Shown: positions 61,325 to 64,000 of the stretch, piece by piece
How positions within the stretch are numbered: position 1 is the first letter of the stretch
Layout: the number at the start of each line of letters is the position of its first letter
Assembly (NCBI GenBank): GCA_023415055.1
Contig: JAEZLZ010000113.1
Coordinates: forward strand, 59,693-123,692
Length of the DNA stretch: 64,000 nucleotides
Reading direction: 5' to 3'
Origin: Bacillota bacterium
GTDB taxonomy: Bacteria > Bacillota > Clostridia > Lachnospirales > Lachnospiraceae
Position numbers and translations under genes: made by a program
Notes under the pieces: generated by a model
The model's input: only the letters and a program-made list of their open reading frames with translations
What the model was told of the DNA's origin: nothing
Database searches by the model: none

Positions 61325-62086
61325 ATGAAAAATGATGCAATCCAAGTAAAGGGGCTGCAAAAGTCCTTCAAACAACTTCAGGTTCTAAAGGGCGTAGATT
61401 TCGAGGTGGAAAAAGGCAGTATATTTGCCCTGCTCGGCTCGAACGGCGCGGGAAAGACAACAATCGTCCGAATACTTACTACACTGCTCAAGCAGGATCA
61501 GGGTACTGCAACGGTCAATGGTTATGATGTCATGGCTAAGCCTGATCATGTCAGACAATCCATCAGCTTAACCGGGCAATTCGCAGCTGTGGACGAGATC
61601 TTGACCGGACGGGAGAATCTCATCCTGATTGCTAAGCTGAGACACCTTGCTAATCCACGCCGTACTGCAGAGGATCTATTGAACCGATTTCGTCTAACCG
61701 AGGCAGCTGATCGAAGGACTTCCACTTATTCCGGAGGTATGCGCCGAAGACTTGACATTGCTATGAGTCTGGTAGGATCACCACAGCTGATCTTTCTCGA
61801 TGAACCGACCACCGGGCTCGATCCGGAGGCCCGCATTGAGGTCTGGAAGACGGTGAAGCAGCTTGCCGATCATGGTACAACGGTTTTTCTGACTACACAG
61901 TATCTGGATGAAGCGGAGCAGCTTGCTGATCGAATCGCTATTCTTCATGAAGGAAAAATTATTGCAAACGGTACACTTGACCAGCTGAAAAAGATGTTTC
62001 CTCCGGCAAAGGTGGAATATGTAGAAAAGCAACTGACTTTGGAGGAGATCTTCCTCGCAGTTATCGGTAAAAAGGAGGAGAATTAA
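61325..62086 (+). CDS. Drug-type ABC transporter, ATP-binding protein
   Basis: A 253-residue ATPase of the DrrA/NatA type. Walker A is GSNGAGKTT (about 38-46), the Q-loop is SLTGQFAAV, the ABC signature is YSGGMRRRLDIA, and Walker B is LIFLDEPTTGLDPEAR, followed by the switch region. DrrA partners export daunorubicin-like drugs. AAAGGGGAATG precedes the ATG at 61325. The stop TAA is directly followed by the ATG of the permease gene, so the two are coupled. No regulator gene is adjacent. Confidence 0.93.
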   Translation: MKNDAIQVKGLQKSFKQLQVLKGVDFEVEKGSIFALLGSNGAGKTTIVRILTTLLKQDQGTATVNGYDVMAKPDHVRQSISLTGQFAAVDEILTGRENLILIAKLRHLANPRRTAEDLLNRFRLTEAADRRTSTYSGGMRRRLDIAMSLVGSPQLIFLDEPTTGLDPEARIEVWKTVKQLADHGTTVFLTTQYLDEAEQLADRIAILHEGKIIANGTLDQLKKMFPPAKVEYVEKQLTLEEIFLAVIGKKEEN

Positions 62087-62857
62087 ATGGAAAGAATTAG
62101 AAAGCACTATTTCAGCGACATGAGCATTATGCTCGGACGATCCATGCGCCATATATTCCGAAGTATGGATACCATTATTACTGTTACCATCACCCCCATC
62201 GCAATGATGCTTCTATTTGTTTATGTATTGGGCGGTGCTATACAAACCGGTACAAGTAACTATGTCAATTACTTATTACCCGGCATCCTGCTGATGGCGA
62301 TTGCCAGCGGCATTGCCTATACATCTTATCGTTTGTTTATGGATATGCAGAGGGGTATCTTCGAACGCTTCCACTCCATGCCGATTGCGCGGTCATCAGC
62401 GTTATGGGGACATGTGCTGACTTCGTTGGTATCTAATGCATTATCGGTAGTTGTAATCATTTTGGTGGCGCTCCTCCTGGGATTTCGTTCCTCTGCAGGA
62501 ATACTCGCATGGCTTGCAGTAGCCGGTATACTCGCACTGTTTACACTTGCATTGACTTGGATTGCTGTGATAGCAGGTCTGTCAGCAAACTCAGTGGATG
62601 GCGCTGGTGCCTTCTCCTATCCGCTCATCTTTCTTCCTTTTATCAGCTCTGCATTTGTACCCACTGCTACTATGCCTGGTCCAGTTCGTGTTTTTGCAGA
62701 AAATCAACCGGTAACCTCAATCGTTGATGCGATACGTTCTCTTCTTATGCAGCAACCGGTTGGAAGCGATATCTGGATCGCACTTGCATGGTGTCTCGGT
62801 ATTCTTATCATTGCCTATATCTTCGCTATGAGAATCTATTCTCGCAAAGCTGCCTAA
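62087..62857 (+). CDS. Drug-type ABC transporter, permease (ABC-2)
   Basis: A 256-residue membrane protein with six hydrophobic helices, matching the DrrB/ABC-2 permease family. The amphipathic region FMDMQRGIFERFHSMPIARSS is the conserved cytosolic segment of that family, and the middle has AFSYPLIFLPFISSAFVPTATMP. It pairs with the preceding ATPase to form an exporter. A terminator follows 58 bases after the stop. The drug exported is unknown. Confidence 0.93.
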   Translation: MERIRKHYFSDMSIMLGRSMRHIFRSMDTIITVTITPIAMMLLFVYVLGGAIQTGTSNYVNYLLPGILLMAIASGIAYTSYRLFMDMQRGIFERFHSMPIARSSALWGHVLTSLVSNALSVVVIILVALLLGFRSSAGILAWLAVAGILALFTLALTWIAVIAGLSANSVDGAGAFSYPLIFLPFISSAFVPTATMPGPVRVFAENQPVTSIVDAIRSLLMQQPVGSDIWIALAWCLGILIIAYIFAMRIYSRKAA

Positions 62858-62914
62858 CATATCAACCGGAAGAATTTAGGAAATGAAAACTGCAAGAGGG
62901 TTTCTAATAACAGC

Positions 62915-62950
62915 AAAATGCACTCATTCAACTAAAATGAGTGCATTTTT
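62915..62950. terminator. Bidirectional terminator
   Basis: A perfect 14-bp stem (62915-62928 with 62936-62949) with a 7-base loop. T-rich on the right and A-rich on the left. It lies between the exporter and the convergent SDR gene. Confidence 0.88.
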
Positions 62951-62973
62951 TATTTTATAATGTCTTGGGGTGA

Positions 62974-63762
62974 TTATAACAATCTTCCTTTTCGCGAGCC
63001 TGCCGTCATAAAGCGCCATACTGCCTTACGATTGGTAAGCCAGGCGATCAGAGCGTCATTTTTAGTATTCTTGAGTATTCTTGGTACAAAGAATTGTGCC
63101 ACGGTATCCGGCTTATCTGCCAATATATTGAATAGCTTTTTGAACTTATCGTCCGTTATCACATCCGACTGATCTCCATCCGGTGATTTTGTAATGAAAT
63201 CGGTCAGCATCATACCCGGTGATAGTCTGCAGGCTATTACGCCTGTGCCCTCCAGCTCCTTGGCCAGTCCATTCATAAAGTATCTTAAGGCGCGCTTGGT
63301 GGTGCCATACAATATCGTTTTGATTTGAATCATATCATTGGAGCCCAGTCCCTCCATACTGTATATCGCGCCATATCCTTGCTTTAACATTCCGGTTGCT
63401 GCTATTTGAGAGCCATATATCATACCGAGAACATTCGTATTTATCACGTTCTCCGTATAAATATCTCCTGTCTCCCAGACGAATTTATGAGGAACATTTT
63501 GCCCTGCATTATTGATCCATACATCCACTGTACCCCATTGGTCTATTGATGTATCCCATAGATTTTGCAGACTCACTTTTTCCTGAACATTACAGGGAAT
63601 ATAAGTATATTTTCCCACAAAAGAAGACAGCTCCGTCCGAACTGTCTGAGCTAAGGCTTCTCCCCTGCCAGATATTGTGACATTGCATCCCGCTTTCAGA
63701 AACTCCTTAGCCATTGATAGCCCAATACCTCGAGTACTACCGGTTATCACTACGTTTTTCAT
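62974..63762 (-). CDS. SDR-family oxidoreductase
   Basis: A 262-residue dehydrogenase. The cofactor loop is TGSTRGIG at residues 7-14, and NNAG follows at about 85-88. The catalytic Tyr-Lys pair is YGTTK, with SMEGLG where serine usually stands. The tail is basic. I chose the ATG at 63762 because GGGAGGG lies 7 bases before it; a TTG 5 codons earlier overlaps that site. Substrate unknown. It is the third SDR within 9 kb. Confidence 0.88.
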   Translation of the reverse strand: MKNVVITGSTRGIGLSMAKEFLKAGCNVTISGRGEALAQTVRTELSSFVGKYTYIPCNVQEKVSLQNLWDTSIDQWGTVDVWINNAGQNVPHKFVWETGDIYTENVINTNVLGMIYGSQIAATGMLKQGYGAIYSMEGLGSNDMIQIKTILYGTTKRALRYFMNGLAKELEGTGVIACRLSPGMMLTDFITKSPDGDQSDVITDDKFKKLFNILADKPDTVAQFFVPRILKNTKNDALIAWLTNRKAVWRFMTAGSRKGRLL

Positions 63763-63995
63763 AATCAACCCTCCCAATTTATACTGATCCGTACTAATTA
63801 TAAAATAAATGACACCTTATTATACACCTAAACTCTCTTAATATCATCCATTGGACATTGAATGGTATTTCCGACGTTGAATGAAAAACTTAATTCCAGT
63901 TTTAGAAAATAAATGTGGAGTTTACTCTTTTATAAATTCCGTTTCTCCTTTACGATTAGGTTGGGTTCCCAATCCGCTGTGAAAGGAGTTTATTT
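63763..63995. other. Intergenic region at the window end
   Basis: No coding frame with family support. A short hairpin TTGGG-TT-CCCAA lies at about 63961-63972, just before the ribosome site of the last gene. Confidence 0.5.
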
Positions 63996-64000
63996 ATGTC
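63996..64000 (+). CDS. Start of a plus-strand gene cut by the window end
   Basis: ATG at 63996-63998 is preceded by AAAGGAG (63982-63988) with a 7-base gap. Only five bases of the gene are visible. Confidence 0.6.

Overview
The window looks like a chromosome segment of a low-GC, anaerobic, Gram-positive clostridium, most likely of the Lachnospiraceae type. This is inferred from gene content, not from a marker gene. The evidence is strong AGGAGG-type ribosome sites, a V-type ATPase subunit, an FprA flavodiiron protein, several families common in clostridia (DUF4914, DUF5058, DUF2294, a DUF6179/DUF6323-like pair) and many T-rich intrinsic terminators. No rRNA, tRNA, CRISPR array, prophage or intact insertion sequence was seen.

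Layout. 0-9 kb: the end of a V-ATPase operon, an MscS-type channel, a P-type calcium ATPase, msrA, a TetR and a TipAS-type MerR regulator. 9-16.5 kb: purE, a large P-loop DUF4914 protein, a rhodanese, a GH31 alpha-xylosidase and an O-antigen-ligase-like protein. 16.7-24 kb: two c-di-GMP enzymes around a ruined vitamin B6 locus, then a zinc peptidase and a NYN-domain protein. 24-36 kb: UvsE with a PlsY-like acyltransferase, a pair of uncharacterised proteins, an M20 peptidase with two membrane proteins, a histidine-tailed EamA transporter, an aldehyde dehydrogenase and a lytic transglycosylase. 37-50 kb: FprA, an EAL protein with a dead GGDEF domain, a secreted Ig-like protein, a sugar ABC importer without its ATPase, an RsmH paralogue, and a tandem-PII protein overlapping a DUF1538 membrane protein. 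50-64 kb: a run of small detoxification and resistance-type genes (GNAT, APH-like kinase, nitroreductase, SDRs, RIC, rifamycin phosphotransferase, drug ABC exporter).

The most striking feature is the amount of gene decay, much of it in gaps that look empty at first. Readable remnants include tryptophan synthase alpha, PdxS, PdxR, an FtsX-like permease, a WYL regulator, a metallophosphoesterase, a flavodoxin fused to a DUF1905 fragment, and a frameshifted secreted protein. PdxT and a flavodoxin-like reductase are each split by a single in-frame stop. The pdx locus looks like one deletion that joined the 3' ends of the divergent pdxS and pdxR genes. Together with the trpA remnant this suggests loss of biosynthetic ability. 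Other leads are a free-standing promoter-terminator unit at about 29.5 kb (a candidate small RNA), repeated operator-like sequences on the drug-exporter promoter, and the PII/DUF1538 pair as a likely regulated transporter.
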